The notes: a model not told the origin generated them from the letters alone. A DNA stretch of 64,000 nt from Shimia aestuarii (GCF_900114635.1 NZ_FOTQ01000001.1:1426001-1490000), one strand, 5' to 3'; shown: positions 44,714 through 56,256, counted from the stretch's first letter. Program-made: numbers and translations.

Positions 44714-47700
44714 TGCAACGCAACGACGCCACCGAACGGCAAGTTCAGGCCGCAAGCCCACGGGACAGTACATGGCTCTCGGCCAATGCCGGATCGGGAA
44801 AAACCCGTGTTCTGACGGATCGTGTCGCCCGGTTGTTGCTCGAAGAGGTCTCACCACAGCACATTCTTTGCCTGACCTACACCAAGGCCGCCGCAAGCGA
44901 GATGCAGAACCGCCTGTTCAAGCGGCTCGGCGCATGGGCGATGAAGGACGACGATGATCTGCGCAAGGAACTTCTGGAGCTGGGCGTTGACGGCGAAACC
45001 ACCGCCGAAGACCTGAGAAAGGCCCGGACACTCTTTGCCCGCGCGATCGAAACACCGGGCGGTTTGAAAATTCAGACAATTCATTCGTTCTGCGCTTCAC
45101 TCTTGCGGCGGTTTCCTCTCGAAGCCGGAGTTTCGCCCCTGTTCAAGGAGATGGAAGACCGTGCCGCCGCGCTTTTGCGTGAAGAGATCACCGACCGCAT
45201 GGCCGACGGGCCGGATAGCGCGCTTGTCGAGAACCTCGCCCGGCATTTCACGGGTGAAAGCCTCGACAAGCTCACGTCGGCGATTGTTCACAGCGCGGAT
45301 GCGTTTCGCACGCAGGTGGACCGTGCCGCACTTGCAGCAGCATTTGGTGTCGAACCCAATCTGGACGAACACTCCCTTCTCAGATCGGTCTTCTTGGGCG
45401 ATGAAGAACAGCTGCTCCAAAGCCTTTTGGCTGCGTTGCGCACCGGCGGAACCATGGACAACAAGGCCGCCGACAAACTACAGACTTTGACGGTGCTGGA
45501 CATGTCGGCGTTGCCGGTTTTGGAAGGCGCTTTTCTTACCGGAAGTGGTGCCAAAGAGCCGTTTTCCGCCAAGTTAGGCTCTTTTCCGACAAAGGGTGTT
45601 CAAAAAGATCATCCCGATCTGATCGCACAGATTGAGCCGCTGATGCTTCGAGTCGAAGCCGCTCGTGACCAACGGCTTGCCCTAGGCGCCATTAACCGCA
45701 GCCTTGCGCTCCATGCCTTTGGGCATAGCTTTCTGCAGCACTACGAAGAACAAAAGCAGCTGCGCGGCTGGCTGGATTTTGACGACCTGATCCTGCGCGC
45801 GCGGGCACTACTCAACGAACCGGCCGTCGCGGAATGGGTGCTTTATCGGTTGGACGGTGGCATCGACCACATTCTTGTCGATGAAGCCCAAGACACCAGC
45901 CCGGCGCAATGGCAGGTGATCGAACGTCTGGCCCAGGAATTCACCAGCGGAAGCGGGGCGCGTTCTGACGTGGCGCGGACCATTTTCGTTGTGGGAGACA
46001 AGAAACAGTCGATCTACAGCTTTCAGGGCGCCGACCCGGCAGAATTCGACCGGATGAAGGATGAATTCGCCGCGCGCATGGCCCCCTCGGGCCACAGCCT
46101 GCAAAGCCTGAGCCTTGAATACTCCTTCCGCTCCTCCTCAGCCATTCTCGGTTTGGTGGATATGTGTTTCGAAGGACGCGAAGCCGCAGGCTTCCCGCGG
46201 GAAAACCTGCATCGGGCATTTCACGCAGACATGCCCGGCCGCGTTGATCTCTGGCCCGTGGTCGAACCCGGTCCCAAGGCGGAAAAGGACGATTGGTTCG
46301 ATCCGGTTGATCGGTTGGGCGAAACCCACCACACGGTTGTTCTGGCCGAACGGATCGCAGATGAAATCAAGCGCCTGATCGACACAGAAGAGACTATTCC
46401 GGCGGAAAAGCTCGAAAACGGCACGTTTGTGCAACGCCCTGTTCTCGCAGGAGACTTCCTGATCCTCGTGCAACGACGCTCTGATCTGTTTCACGAAATC
46501 ATCCGCGCCTGCAAATCGCGCAACCTGCCCATCGCGGGCGCCGACCGCCTCAAAGTGGGTGCGGAAATGGCCGTGCGCGATCTTGGCGCACTTCTCTCAT
46601 TTCTGAGCACGCCCGAGGACTCGCTCTCGCTGGCGACCGTGCTGCGCTCTCCCCTGTTCGGGTGGAGCGAGCAGGCCCTTTTTGATCTGGCCCACCGGCG
46701 CAAATCAAAGTTTTTGTGGGAAGAGTTGCGGGGGCGCCGCGCAGAGTTTCCCGAAACACTGGCCGTGATCGACGACCTCATGGGTCAGACCGATTTCCTG
46801 CGCCCATATGACCTGATCGAACGTATCCTGACCCGCCATGAAGGGCGGCGCAAATTGCTCTCGCGCCTCGGAACCGAAGCCGAAGATGGCATCAATGCGC
46901 TTCTGAGTCAGGCGCTGGCCTATGAAAGCAACGCCATTCCCAGCCTGACTGGGTTCCTGCTGTGGATGGAAACTGATGATCTGGAAATCAAACGCCAGAT
47001 GGACAGCGCAGGCAACCGCATCCGCGTGATGACGGTGCATGGCTCCAAGGGGTTGGAGGCGCCGATCGTGATCATGCCGGATACGGCCCAGCGTCGGGTC
47101 AAGACAGACGCCCCGATCGTACCCGTGAATGGACAGGCGACGTGGAACACGGCGTCGGATGCGGCCCCCGGCCCGCTCATGGATGCGCGCGAAAAAATGG
47201 CCGATGCACAGCGCGCGGAACGCCTGCGCCTTCTGTACGTCGCCATGACCCGTGCCGAAAAATGGCTGATCGTGGCTGCGGCGGGGGATTTGGGGAAAGA
47301 TGGTCAAAGCTGGTACGACACCGTGCGCGACGGCATGACCCGTATTGGCGCCGATCCTTGGGCCTTTGCCGGAGGCGAGGGGTTGCGGTATTCCCACGGA
47401 GATTGGTCTGGGCCCGTCATCAAGACAAAACAGGAGGAAACCTCTGCGAAGCCGGACATCCCCGATCTGCTCCTGAGCCCGGCTCCCGAACCCGATCGCA
47501 CGCCAGCCGCGCTAAGCCCATCTGACCTTGGCGGCAGCAAAGCTTTGCCGGGCGAGGCGGGGCTTGACGAAGAGGCCGCCAAGCGACGCGGCACACAAAT
47601 CCATCTGTTGCTGGAACAGCTGCCCGATTTCGCGCCCTCGGAATGGCCCCAGGTCGCCCGCACGCTTCTTGAAGCAAGCGATACCCGGCTTGAGCCAAAT

Positions 47701-48105
47701 GATTTCCAGGATCTTCTGAAAGAGGCCTGTGCCGTCGTTGAAAATCCCGCGCTCTCGCCACTTTTTGCAAGGGATACGCTAGCCGAAGTTCCCGTGACGG
47801 CCGATCTTGGCACCCAGCGCCTGCATGGGATCATCGACCGGCTGCTGATCCTGCCAGACAGGATTGTCGCCGTTGATTTCAAAACCAATGCCGTTGTCCC
47901 AAAGTCACCGGAAAAAGTGCCAGACGGCCTTTTGCGCCAGATGGGCGCTTATGCGCATGCTTTGAAACAGGTCTTCCCCAGCCAACCCATTGAAACGGCA
48001 ATCCTTTGGACGCGCACCAGTGAACTCATGGTGCTACCACACGATCTTGTGACAAAATCGCTTGCTGCCACAGGATACCTTGACGCCCCCCAAGAGGCTC
48101 CCTAG
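44713..48105 (+). CDS. addA: AddA, helicase-nuclease subunit
   Basis: 1130 aa from ATG 44713. UvrD-type helicase motifs: Walker [16 protein letters not shown], motif [47 protein letters not shown] and [14 protein letters not shown]. The C-terminal nuclease has GIIDRLLIL and VAVDFKTN. Forms AddAB with the upstream gene; it is the alphaproteobacterial counterpart of RecBCD. Confidence 0.95.
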   Translation: MQRNDATERQVQAASPRDSTWLSANAGSGKTRVLTDRVARLLLEEVSPQHILCLTYTKAAASEMQNRLFKRLGAWAMKDDDDLRKELLELGVDGETTAEDLRKARTLFARAIETPGGLKIQTIHSFCASLLRRFPLEAGVSPLFKEMEDRAAALLREEITDRMADGPDSALVENLARHFTGESLDKLTSAIVHSADAFRTQVDRAALAAAFGVEPNLDEHSLLRSVFLGDEEQLLQSLLAALRTGGTMDNKAADKLQTLTVLDMSALPVLEGAFLTGSGAKEPFSAKLGSFPTKGVQKDHPDLIAQIEPLMLRVEAARDQRLALGAINRSLALHAFGHSFLQHYEEQKQLRGWLDFDDLILRARALLNEPAVAEWVLYRLDGGIDHILVDEAQDTSPAQWQVIERLAQEFTSGSGARSDVARTIFVVGDKKQSIYSFQGADPAEFDRMKDEFAARMAPSGHSLQSLSLEYSFRSSSAILGLVDMCFEGREAAGFPRENLHRAFHADMPGRVDLWPVVEPGPKAEKDDWFDPVDRLGETHHTVVLAERIADEIKRLIDTEETIPAEKLENGTFVQRPVLAGDFLILVQRRSDLFHEIIRACKSRNLPIAGADRLKVGAEMAVRDLGALLSFLSTPEDSLSLATVLRSPLFGWSEQALFDLAHRRKSKFLWEELRGRRAEFPETLAVIDDLMGQTDFLRPYDLIERILTRHEGRRKLLSRLGTEAEDGINALLSQALAYESNAIPSLTGFLLWMETDDLEIKRQMDSAGNRIRVMTVHGSKGLEAPIVIMPDTAQRRVKTDAPIVPVNGQATWNTASDAAPGPLMDAREKMADAQRAERLRLLYVAMTRAEKWLIVAAAGDLGKDGQSWYDTVRDGMTRIGADPWAFAGGEGLRYSHGDWSGPVIKTKQEETSAKPDIPDLLLSPAPEPDRTPAALSPSDLGGSKALPGEAGLDEEAAKRRGTQIHLLLEQLPDFAPSEWPQVARTLLEASDTRLEPNDFQDLLKEACAVVENPALSPLFARDTLAEVPVTADLGTQRLHGIIDRLLILPDRIVAVDFKTNAVVPKSPEKVPDGLLRQMGAYAHALKQVFPSQPIETAILWTRTSELMVLPHDLVTKSLAATGYLDAPQEAP

Positions 48106-48140
48106 GTTCAGCCAACCCAATTCCACTCAGGAGAAACCTC

Positions 48141-48461
48141 ATGGCAACCGTCGCTGTCACCGATGCCACCTTTGATGAAGAAGTAAAGAATTCCGACGTC
48201 CCCGTCGTCGTCGATTTCTGGGCCGAATGGTGTGGCCCCTGCAAACAGATCGGCCCGGCGCTCGAAGAGCTGTCCGCCGAGATGGAAGGCAAGGTGAAAA
48301 TCGCCAAGGTCGACGTTGACAGCAACCCCAACTCGGCTGCGGCAATGGGCGTGCGCGGCATCCCGGCGCTGTTCATCTTCAAAGACGGTCAAGTTGTTTC
48401 CAACCGCGCAGGCGCCGCCCCCAAGGCCGCGCTGCAAAGCTGGATCGAAGACTCGATCTGA
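48141..48461 (+). CDS. trxA: TrxA, thioredoxin
   Basis: 106 aa, the family length, with the active site WCGPC (C31, C34), the cis-Pro segment [12 protein letters not shown] and a conserved GAAPKAAL tail. General cytoplasmic disulfide reductase. It follows addA by 35 bases with its own ribosome site (CAGGAGA). Confidence 0.97.
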   Translation: MATVAVTDATFDEEVKNSDVPVVVDFWAEWCGPCKQIGPALEELSAEMEGKVKIAKVDVDSNPNSAAAMGVRGIPALFIFKDGQVVSNRAGAAPKAALQSWIEDSI

Positions 48462-48484
48462 TCGCTTTCAGAACTCTGAGATTT

Positions 48485-48511
48485 GGGGCGCCCGGTCGGG
48501 GCGCCCTTTTT
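48485..48511. terminator. Terminator after trxA
   Basis: GGGCGCC / GGCGCCC stem with a 7-base loop and T5 on the plus side. It lies 10 bases before the convergent capsule-like gene stop and may serve both. Confidence 0.85.
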
Positions 48512-48520
48512 CGTTCCGGA

Positions 48521-49426
48521 TCACACAGGCCAGCCCAGCGCAGACAACCGCGCACGGATACTCTCCTCGGCCTCGGGCCGCCCGGCGTTGATCGACATCT
48601 GTTGCAGGAACCACCAGACATACCCCGCATAATCCGGCGCCATCCGGGTGACAGCATCGAACGCTTCTTCAATCCCAACGCGACCAACATCCGCCGTGAT
48701 GTGGTGAAAATCGATCTTGGCAAAGGTCACGCAAGGCTTGCCAAAGAAAAACCCGGCAAAACCCACGCTGGAATTCTCGGTCACGACATAATCACACCGC
48801 GGCAACAGCGTTTCCATCTCGCCCATCCGAAGCTCCAGCCGCTCATGCGCCGCCTCCAGCCTTTCCAGCACGGCAAAATCCTCTTCCGAATAGATCTCCT
48901 TGGGATGCAACGCCGCGATCACGCGCCGCGTTTTGTCCTGTTCAAGCGTTTTGAGGATCATCTCAACCGGGCTGCATGTCTGGAAAGACCGATGCTGCGT
49001 CAGACGCCCCTGAAGGGGCACATAGACAAACCCGTCCTGTCCCAATGACTTGAGTGGCTCCTTGAAAAGCCGCTTCTGCCAGAATCCAAAGAACTGATCC
49101 GCCGCCTTGCGCTCCACAGCGTCAGGTTCGAACGACGCCCGCGCCACGTCCCAGTTCCAACGCTCATTGGTCCGTTCGATCTGCCAGAAGGGATAGTAAT
49201 AGGCCCGGCGGATCGTGACGGAACGGACGGCAAAAGGCTCTTCCATGTGGAACAGCGAATAGCCCGGCGCCTTCGGATCGGCCATGTCAGGATCGAGATA
49301 TTCCGCCTTGAATCCCGCATCTCCCAGAACCGAGGCAATCTTGTTGAGAAAATTGTGCTCGCCAGACTCGGCGCTCTGTCGCAGCCCGTCGGGTAGGTAG
49401 AACCGAACCTGTTTTGTATCACTCAT
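48521..49426 (-). CDS. Capsule-synthesis-like (KpsC/KpsS-type fold) protein
   Basis: 301 aa from ATG 49426 (MSDTKQVRFYLPDG). It resembles the GT-B C-terminal lobe of capsule polysaccharide synthases: FVYVPLQGRLTQHRSF, VIAALHPKEIYSEEDF, then the donor-site-like CDYVVTENSSVGFAGFFFGKPCVTFAK. The typical family consensus pairs a HPK motif with a late N-S-S-V-G motif, both present. No neighbouring sugar genes are seen, so acceptor and polymer are unknown. Divergent from hslV. Confidence 0.62.
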   Translation of the reverse strand: MSDTKQVRFYLPDGLRQSAESGEHNFLNKIASVLGDAGFKAEYLDPDMADPKAPGYSLFHMEEPFAVRSVTIRRAYYYPFWQIERTNERWNWDVARASFEPDAVERKAADQFFGFWQKRLFKEPLKSLGQDGFVYVPLQGRLTQHRSFQTCSPVEMILKTLEQDKTRRVIAALHPKEIYSEEDFAVLERLEAAHERLELRMGEMETLLPRCDYVVTENSSVGFAGFFFGKPCVTFAKIDFHHITADVGRVGIEEAFDAVTRMAPDYAGYVWWFLQQMSINAGRPEAEESIRARLSALGWPV

Positions 49427-49470
49427 GCCGCCGACGCTAAGCCGATGACAAACCCGCGACAAGGGCCACC

Positions 49471-49500
49471 CTTGTGCATGGGCGGCGTGGGCCTCATATA
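49471..49500 (+). promoter_or_regulatory. Possible heat-shock (sigma-32) promoter of hslVU
   Basis: CTTGTG at 49471-49476 and CCTCATATA at 49492-49500, separated by 15 bases, resemble the CTTGAA / CCCCATnT consensus. The -10-like element ends 26 bases before the hslV ATG. Confidence 0.4.
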
Positions 49501-49526
49501 GGGCGTCAAGCAAACAGGAGAGCCCC

Positions 49527-50084
49527 ATGGCGGATGACCAGTTTCCCGGTTGGCACGGCACAACGATCATCGGTGTCAAAAAAGACGGCGAAGTCGTCAT
49601 TGCAGGCGACGGCCAGGTGTCGCTCGGCCAGACCGTTATCAAGGGCACGGCGCGCAAGGTGCGCCGCCTGAAACCCGGCGGATACGATATTGTCGCCGGA
49701 TTTGCCGGCTCAACCGCCGACGCATTCACACTTCTCGAACGGCTGGAGGCCAAGCTCGAAGCCACCCCCGGTCAATTGGCCCGCGCCAGCGTGGAGTTGG
49801 CCAAGGACTGGCGGACCGACAAGTACCTGCAAAAGCTCGAAGCGATGCTGATCGTGTCGGACGGCGCGGATATTTTCGTGATCACCGGGGCAGGGGACGT
49901 GCTTGAACCCGAACATGACGTCACCGCGATCGGATCGGGCGGCAACTATGCGCTGGCCGCAGGCCGGGCGCTGATGGAAACCGATCTTTCCGCCGAGGAC
50001 GTCGCCCGCAAAGCGATGGCGATTGCCTCGGATATCTGCGTCTACACCAACGGCAACCTGACTGTCGAAAAGATCACCAAGTAA
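49527..50084 (+). CDS. hslV: HslV, ATP-dependent protease peptidase subunit
   Basis: 185 aa. The propeptide [11 protein letters not shown] ends before the catalytic N-terminal Thr of [10 protein letters not shown]. The proteasome-beta signatures [15 protein letters not shown] and [16 protein letters not shown] are present. A dodecamer capped by HslU degrades unfolded regulators under stress. Starts after AGGAGAG; paired with hslU. Confidence 0.97.
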   Translation: MADDQFPGWHGTTIIGVKKDGEVVIAGDGQVSLGQTVIKGTARKVRRLKPGGYDIVAGFAGSTADAFTLLERLEAKLEATPGQLARASVELAKDWRTDKYLQKLEAMLIVSDGADIFVITGAGDVLEPEHDVTAIGSGGNYALAAGRALMETDLSAEDVARKAMAIASDICVYTNGNLTVEKITK

Positions 50085-50126
50085 GGGTTTTGCAAAACCC
50101 TTACCAAAATTCTTGCAAGAATTTTG
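50081..50126. repeat. Two back-to-back perfect palindromes between hslV and hslU
   Basis: A 24-bp perfect palindrome with arms GTAAGGGTTTTG / CAAAACCCTTAC (50081-50104, starting on the last bases of hslV) abuts a 22-bp perfect palindrome with arms CAAAATTCTTG / CAAGAATTTTG (50105-50126). No loop bases and no terminal T-run, so neither is a standard terminator. Confidence 0.85.
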
Positions 50127-50145
50127 ACCCGCACAAGGATAGGAC

Positions 50146-51456
<1,311 letters not shown>

Positions 51457-51512
51457 TCACACACGTCGGCAAGGCGTTTTTCCGTCTGGCCGGGCCTGAA
51501 TCTACAAGGCAT

Positions 51513-51545
51513 AGTGCCCGGATTGTCACTCAATCCGGGCACTTT
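51513..51545 (+). terminator. Terminator-like hairpin after hslU
   Basis: A perfect 13-bp stem AGTGCCCGGATTG / CAATCCGGGCACT with a 5-base loop, followed only by TTCC. Strong structure but a poor U-tract; it also lies within the upstream region of the MFS gene. Confidence 0.6.
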
Positions 51546-51582
51546 CCGTGAAACAGGATTTATCTCTCAACGGCAGCTTCAC

Positions 51583-52806
51583 ATGACTGCCACGCTCGCC
51601 TTTCTGCGCGAGAATTTGCGCTGGCTGTTGCCCGGCGTGCACCTGACATTTCTGTCCTGTTTCGGCCAAACTTTCTTCATCTCGCTTTTTGCAGGTCAAA
51701 TCCGGGCCGAGTTTGATCTCAGCCACGGCGAATGGGGCGGCATCTATTCACTGGGAACTACCGTTTCGGCCATCGTGATGGTCTGGGCAGGCGTTCTGAC
51801 CGACCATTTCCGCGTGCGTGCACTTGGCGCGGTCATCCTTGCGTTGCTTGCCGCCGCGTGCATCTGGATGTCCCAGATCAATTCGGCTTGGGCCTTGCCC
51901 TTCCTGATCTTTGCCCTTCGTCTTACCGGGCAGGGCATGCTCAGCCATATTGCCGTGGTCGCCATGGCACGCTGGTTCGTGGCCACGCGGGGCAGGGCGC
52001 TTGCCATCGCGACGCTTGGGTTTTCAATCGGCGAAGCTTTTCTTCCGCTGATGGTAGTTTCGGTCATGACAGCCGACAATTGGCAAAGCCTCTGGTGGAT
52101 TGCCGCCTCAGTTTCGCTCGCAGGCATTCCCATTCTCTGGATGCTTCTGGCACAGGAACGCACGCCACAGATGATGTCCCAAGGCAGGCATTCCGCTGGA
52201 ATGTCTGGCAAACACTGGACCCGCCGCGACAGCCTGCGACATCGCCTGTTCTGGTTCATGGTTCCCGCCGTACTTGGCCCGTCTGCGTTCAACACGGCGT
52301 TTTTCTTCCAACAGGTCCATTACGCCGAGATCAAAGGGTGGGCCCACCTCGATCTTGTCGCCTTGTTCCCGTTCTTTACCCTCACCAGCATTGCTTCGAT
52401 GCTCGGATCAGGCTGGGCATTGGACAAATGGGGCACGGCACGGCTTTTACCGTGGTCACAGACACCAATGATCGCCGCGTTCCTCATATTTTCACAAACC
52501 AGTTCGATCCTGGGGGCGCTGTGTGGGTTGTTTTTCCTCGCCCTGACAACCGGCGCCAACACCACGCTGATGGCAGCCTTCTGGGCCGAGTTTTATGGCA
52601 CGCGCCATATTGGAGCGATCAAATCGGCAGCGGCGGCGGTCATGGTGCTTGGCTCAGCGATCGGCCCGGCCATTACGGGCGGATTGATCGACCTTGGGGT
52701 GGATTTAGCCACGCAATATGTTGGCGTTGCAGGGTATTTTGTGCTGACCACCGCGCTGATGTATGTCGGCATCTCCGCGCAGCACGCAAAACTGCCCGCG
52801 CGCTAA
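51583..52806 (+). CDS. MFS transporter
   Basis: 407 aa from ATG 51583, 12 predicted helices. MFS loop motif: WAGVLTDHFRVRALG between helices 2 and 3, RGRALAIATLGFSIGEAFLP in the middle, and a second-half counterpart GSGWALDKWGTARLL. No substrate motif is recognisable; relatives are annotated as monocarboxylate- or nitrate-type carriers without proof. Convergent with smr, sharing stop-codon bases. Confidence 0.85.
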   Translation: MTATLAFLRENLRWLLPGVHLTFLSCFGQTFFISLFAGQIRAEFDLSHGEWGGIYSLGTTVSAIVMVWAGVLTDHFRVRALGAVILALLAAACIWMSQINSAWALPFLIFALRLTGQGMLSHIAVVAMARWFVATRGRALAIATLGFSIGEAFLPLMVVSVMTADNWQSLWWIAASVSLAGIPILWMLLAQERTPQMMSQGRHSAGMSGKHWTRRDSLRHRLFWFMVPAVLGPSAFNTAFFFQQVHYAEIKGWAHLDLVALFPFFTLTSIASMLGSGWALDKWGTARLLPWSQTPMIAAFLIFSQTSSILGALCGLFFLALTTGANTTLMAAFWAEFYGTRHIGAIKSAAAAVMVLGSAIGPAITGGLIDLGVDLATQYVGVAGYFVLTTALMYVGISAQHAKLPAR

Positions 52807-53381
52807 TGCCGCCGCAGGTAAACGTAATACGCCCCGGTCCCGCCATGTTTGAGATGCGCCTCGGCAACCTGCAGCACCACCGACCGAAGCGGCGCCATGG
52901 CCAGCCATTGTGGGACCTGGTGTTTCAGAACACCGCGCCGGGTCGGGATTGGCCCGTCATCGGATTTTGATTTGCCTTTGCCGGTGATTACCAGAACCAA
53001 CCGCTTGCCTTCGCCATGCGCCCGCAGAAGGAACCCGGTCAGGGCAGGGTGCGCCTGATCCATCGTCATGCCGTGCAGGTCGATCTTGCCTTCCGGCATC
53101 AGCTTGCCCCGCTTCAGACGACCAAAGGCTTTCTTGTCCATCTGAACGGGCTGGCGCGCCATGCGCTCCGATATTCCCGGCAACAGGTCATGTGCCGGCA
53201 TCCGGGTTTCCGCCTTGGCCCCGATCTGAATTTCAGGACGATGTGGCCGGGGCGCCTTGATCGGTTTGGGCTTTGGTTTTGGCAGCTGCTGAATGCTGCG
53301 CTCGGGATGCAGCCTTTGAGCCGTATCCGTGACCTTGCGCCACAACGCGATCTCGTCATCTGTCAACTTCCGCCTGCTCAA
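52803..53381 (-). CDS. Smr/MutS2-C-terminal domain protein
   Basis: 192 aa. A proline/lysine-rich N-terminus (PKPKPIKAPRPHRP) and a C-terminal Smr domain with KIDLHGMTMDQA and the LVLVITGKGKS nuclease-type motif. Standalone Smr proteins act on nucleic acid; the exact role is unknown. ATGA overlap with mltA upstream. Confidence 0.88.
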   Translation of the reverse strand: MSRRKLTDDEIALWRKVTDTAQRLHPERSIQQLPKPKPKPIKAPRPHRPEIQIGAKAETRMPAHDLLPGISERMARQPVQMDKKAFGRLKRGKLMPEGKIDLHGMTMDQAHPALTGFLLRAHGEGKRLVLVITGKGKSKSDDGPIPTRRGVLKHQVPQWLAMAPLRSVVLQVAEAHLKHGGTGAYYVYLRRH

Positions 53382-54415
53382 AGAACCGACTCCGGCAACA
53401 TGGCATAAGCCCGCTGTATCGGCAAAAGCACGATCATGCGTCCTTCATCCTTGAGCTTTCCAGCAGCGCGCCCGGCTTTGTCGCCAGTGCCAAAGAAAAT
53501 ATCGGCCCTTTGCGCGCCCTTGATCGCCGACCCGGTGTCCTGCGCAATCATCAAACGACGTAGCGGGTTTTCTCCGTCTTTTTCGACCCAGACCGGCGCG
53601 CCGAGTGGTGTGAACTCCGGGTCCACTGCAACCGACCGCATTTCCGTGATCGAACGGTTCATTGCGCCTAACGGCCCCTCTTCCGGCGAAACCCGGTTCA
53701 CGACGCGAAAAAAAACATAACTGTCGTTGTGGCGCAGCAGTTCCGGCCCATCCTCCGGATTGCGCCGCACCCAGTTCTTGATCACCTGCGCACTGACCTG
53801 ATGCGCGCTGTAAACGCCGCGCCGCACCAACTCGACACCGATCGACCGGTAGGGATGGCCATTTGCCCCGCCATATCCGACGCGAATATGCGACCCGTCG
53901 GGCAGACGAATACGACCTGAACCCTGAATCTGCAAAAAGAACAACTCAACCGGATCATCAACCCAGGCAATCTCAAGCCCGCGTCCCCGCATCACATCCG
54001 TCGTCTCGATCTCACGCCGGGTCAACCATGTCGTCGCCTTGCGCGCCTCGGGCGGCATCCGGTAGAGCGGAAAACGATAGCGCCCGTCCGGCGCGCGGGA
54101 CCCATCCAGTTCTGGTTCAAAATACCCGGTGAACAACCCCGGCGCGCCATCTTCAATCAGAACGGGTCGAAACAGCAACTCAAAGAAGTTCCGCGCATCT
54201 TTGATCCCCGTGGCCGCGGCGCAGATCGTTTGCCAATCTGGTGCGTCGAAATCCATGCAGGTGTTCAGAAATACCTGCCGCGCGGCTTCGTGATCGTCCT
54301 GCGCCCAGCCTTCAAGCTCATCGAAAGAGATTATTTTCATGGTCGTTTCGGACATCGCACCGCCTGCGGCCATCACCGCGAAAGCCGTCAGCGCCGCCCC
54401 AAACGCACGGATCAT
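53378..54415 (-). CDS. mltA: MltA, membrane-bound lytic murein transglycosylase A
   Basis: 345 aa with an N-terminal signal (MIRAFGAALTAFAVMAAGGAM). MltA-domain motifs: GLFTGYFEPELDGSRA, VELFFLQIQGSGRIRL, GYGGANGHPYRSIG, and the 3D-domain LMIAQDTGSAIKGAQRADIFFG containing the catalytic Asp. Cleaves peptidoglycan with 1,6-anhydroMurNAc formation. No lipobox Cys is obvious at the signal end. Sits between timA and smr with overlaps on both sides. Confidence 0.94.
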   Translation of the reverse strand: MIRAFGAALTAFAVMAAGGAMSETTMKIISFDELEGWAQDDHEAARQVFLNTCMDFDAPDWQTICAAATGIKDARNFFELLFRPVLIEDGAPGLFTGYFEPELDGSRAPDGRYRFPLYRMPPEARKATTWLTRREIETTDVMRGRGLEIAWVDDPVELFFLQIQGSGRIRLPDGSHIRVGYGGANGHPYRSIGVELVRRGVYSAHQVSAQVIKNWVRRNPEDGPELLRHNDSYVFFRVVNRVSPEEGPLGAMNRSITEMRSVAVDPEFTPLGAPVWVEKDGENPLRRLMIAQDTGSAIKGAQRADIFFGTGDKAGRAAGKLKDEGRMIVLLPIQRAYAMLPESVL

Positions 54416-55071
54416 TCGCCCGTGGCAACAAGCTGCCAGTTGGGGTCATCCGACCCCATCACGCGCGCGAACGTCCAGACGTCTTTCTGGCGCTTGATCT
54501 GGCTTTCGCTGCCTTCCACGATATCCCCGGCACGATCACGCACCACATGGGTCAGTTCACCGACATACCGCACCGAAACTTCGGCTTCTCTGGTCGATGG
54601 ATCAAAGGTTGCTTCATGCAGCGCCATTTCTCGCAAGCCGATGAATTCGCTTTCGATGCTCAGGCCCTGCTTTTCACGCGCCTCGACCACCTCGGCGAAG
54701 GTTTCGTAAACATCCTGCGACAGGAACGGCTTGATCGATGCCAGGTCACCCTTTTCGAACCCCATCAGGATCATTTCATACGCGCCGCGCGCACCCTGCA
54801 GAAAGTCGCTTACCCCAAAGGACGGCTCGACCGACTTCATCGCAGCCAGTGCCTTGGCCGTATCGCTGCCTTCCGCCGCGTGATCCAGAATATCACGATC
54901 CGGCCCGCCCTCGATCACCTCAAGGTCGGGACCACGCCGCTGAACCGGTCGCGAATCGACTTCGCGCGGTGGTTCAAATCCGTCGCGCGTGCCCAGAACA
55001 TTTTTCAGCCGCAGGATCAGGAACACGGCGATACCGGCTAAAACCAGCAGCTGAAGAAGGGGTGAATTCAT
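54412..55071 (-). CDS. TimA/Tim44-domain inner-membrane protein
   Basis: 219 aa from ATG 55071. A single N-terminal helix (LLQLLVLAGIAVFLILRLKNVLG) followed by a soluble Tim44-like domain with GVSDFLQGARGAYEMILMGFEKGD and WTFARVMGSDDPNWQLVATGE. Alphaproteobacterial homologues of mitochondrial Tim44 are inner-membrane anchored and lie next to mltA-smr opposite fxsA-secB, as here. Stop overlaps the mltA start (ATGA). Confidence 0.9.
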   Translation of the reverse strand: MNSPLLQLLVLAGIAVFLILRLKNVLGTRDGFEPPREVDSRPVQRRGPDLEVIEGGPDRDILDHAAEGSDTAKALAAMKSVEPSFGVSDFLQGARGAYEMILMGFEKGDLASIKPFLSQDVYETFAEVVEAREKQGLSIESEFIGLREMALHEATFDPSTREAEVSVRYVGELTHVVRDRAGDIVEGSESQIKRQKDVWTFARVMGSDDPNWQLVATGE

Positions 55072-55175
55072 CTCGACCTCGGGTTGGGCATGGAAACAGT
55101 GTCTTACGGCACTTATGTAAGTCACCGGCAGGGTCAAGTCCACCTTGTCACAAAGTCGTACGGAGTATTTGAAAG

Positions 55176-55661
55176 ATGTGGCTTCTTCTGGCGTTTGTCG
55201 CCGTTCCGCTGATCGAAATCGCACTGTTCATTCAGGTGGGCGGGGCAATTGGCCTTTGGCCAACGCTTTTCGTCGTCCTTCTGACCGCACTTATCGGCAC
55301 CTGGCTTGTGCGCACACAGGGTGCCATGGCGATCGGCAATCTTCAGAGGTCTTTTTCCGAGCTGGATGATCCGACCGAACCCCTGGCCCACGGCGCGATG
55401 ATCCTCATTGCCGGCGCGCTGCTGTTGACTCCGGGGTTCTTTACCGACGTGGTCGGATTTGCCCTGCTCATGCCGCCGGTTCGTGTTGCGGTTTTCTCTT
55501 ATCTGCGTAAACGTGTGCGTGTTCAGAGTTTTTCCATGGGCACGATGCATTCAAGCCAACGCGAACATCCAACTCGGGCGGACATTATCGAAGGTGAATA
55601 TTCCGAGGTGGATCCGCCCAAAAATCCAACGCATCGCCCCTCTGGTTGGACTAAGCATTGA
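55176..55661 (+). CDS. fxsA: FxsA family membrane protein
   Basis: 161 aa. Conserved FxsA core: LLLAFVAVPLIEIALFIQVGGAIGLWPT, LTALIGTWLVRTQG, and LLLTPGFFTDVVGFALLMPPVR, with a charged C-terminal tail. In E. coli FxsA limits F-plasmid exclusion of phage T7; here its role is unknown. Divergent from timA and 57 bases before secB. Confidence 0.92.
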   Translation: MWLLLAFVAVPLIEIALFIQVGGAIGLWPTLFVVLLTALIGTWLVRTQGAMAIGNLQRSFSELDDPTEPLAHGAMILIAGALLLTPGFFTDVVGFALLMPPVRVAVFSYLRKRVRVQSFSMGTMHSSQREHPTRADIIEGEYSEVDPPKNPTHRPSGWTKH

Positions 55662-55718
55662 GACCCCGCTGCTGACCTGATAAAGCAGCGCAAACCGTTA
55701 TTTTTTGGGAGATTCCAT

Positions 55719-56219
55719 ATGTCGGAAAACGACAACGGCGCGGCCCAGGCCGCTGAGCTGCCACCGCAAATCAAGATGAACGTGCTTGCACAATTCATCC
55801 GTGACATGTCCTTTGAAAACATCCTCGCACAAAAAGGTGCGTCGGGCACCGCACAGCCGGATGTTCAGGTTCAGGTCAATCTCGACGCAAAGCAACGCCC
55901 CGCGGAGCACCAGTACGAAGTCACCATCAAGCTGAACGTCACCTCCAAGAACAAGGAAGACGGCTCAGAGATGTTCATCTTCGAAGTCGAATATGCCGGC
56001 ATCTTCAACATCGAAGGCGTACCGGACGACCAGATGCATCCGTTCCTGCTGATCGAATGCCCGCGTTTGCTCTTCCCCTTCCTGCGCCGCATCGTAAGCG
56101 ATGTGACCCGCGATGGTGGTTTCCCGCCGCTGAACCTCGACAACATCGATTTCATGGCACTGTACCGTGCCGAAGTGGCGCGTCGCGCAGCCGAGCAACA
56201 GCCTCAGGCAACCAACTAA
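55719..56219 (+). CDS. secB: SecB, export chaperone
   Basis: 166 aa with the SecB segments QIKMNVLAQFIRDMSFE, FEVEYAGIFNIEG and LLFPFLRRIVSDVTRDGGFPPL. A tetrameric cytoplasmic chaperone that keeps preproteins unfolded for SecA. Good ribosome site (GGGAGA). Located in the conserved fxsA-secB / dnaQ-coaE-aroE-maf block near alphaproteobacterial origins. Confidence 0.96.
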   Translation: MSENDNGAAQAAELPPQIKMNVLAQFIRDMSFENILAQKGASGTAQPDVQVQVNLDAKQRPAEHQYEVTIKLNVTSKNKEDGSEMFIFEVEYAGIFNIEGVPDDQMHPFLLIECPRLLFPFLRRIVSDVTRDGGFPPLNLDNIDFMALYRAEVARRAAEQQPQATN

Positions 56220-56256
56220 GCCGGATTTGGCGCCACTTCTTCCCAGAAAGCGGCGC

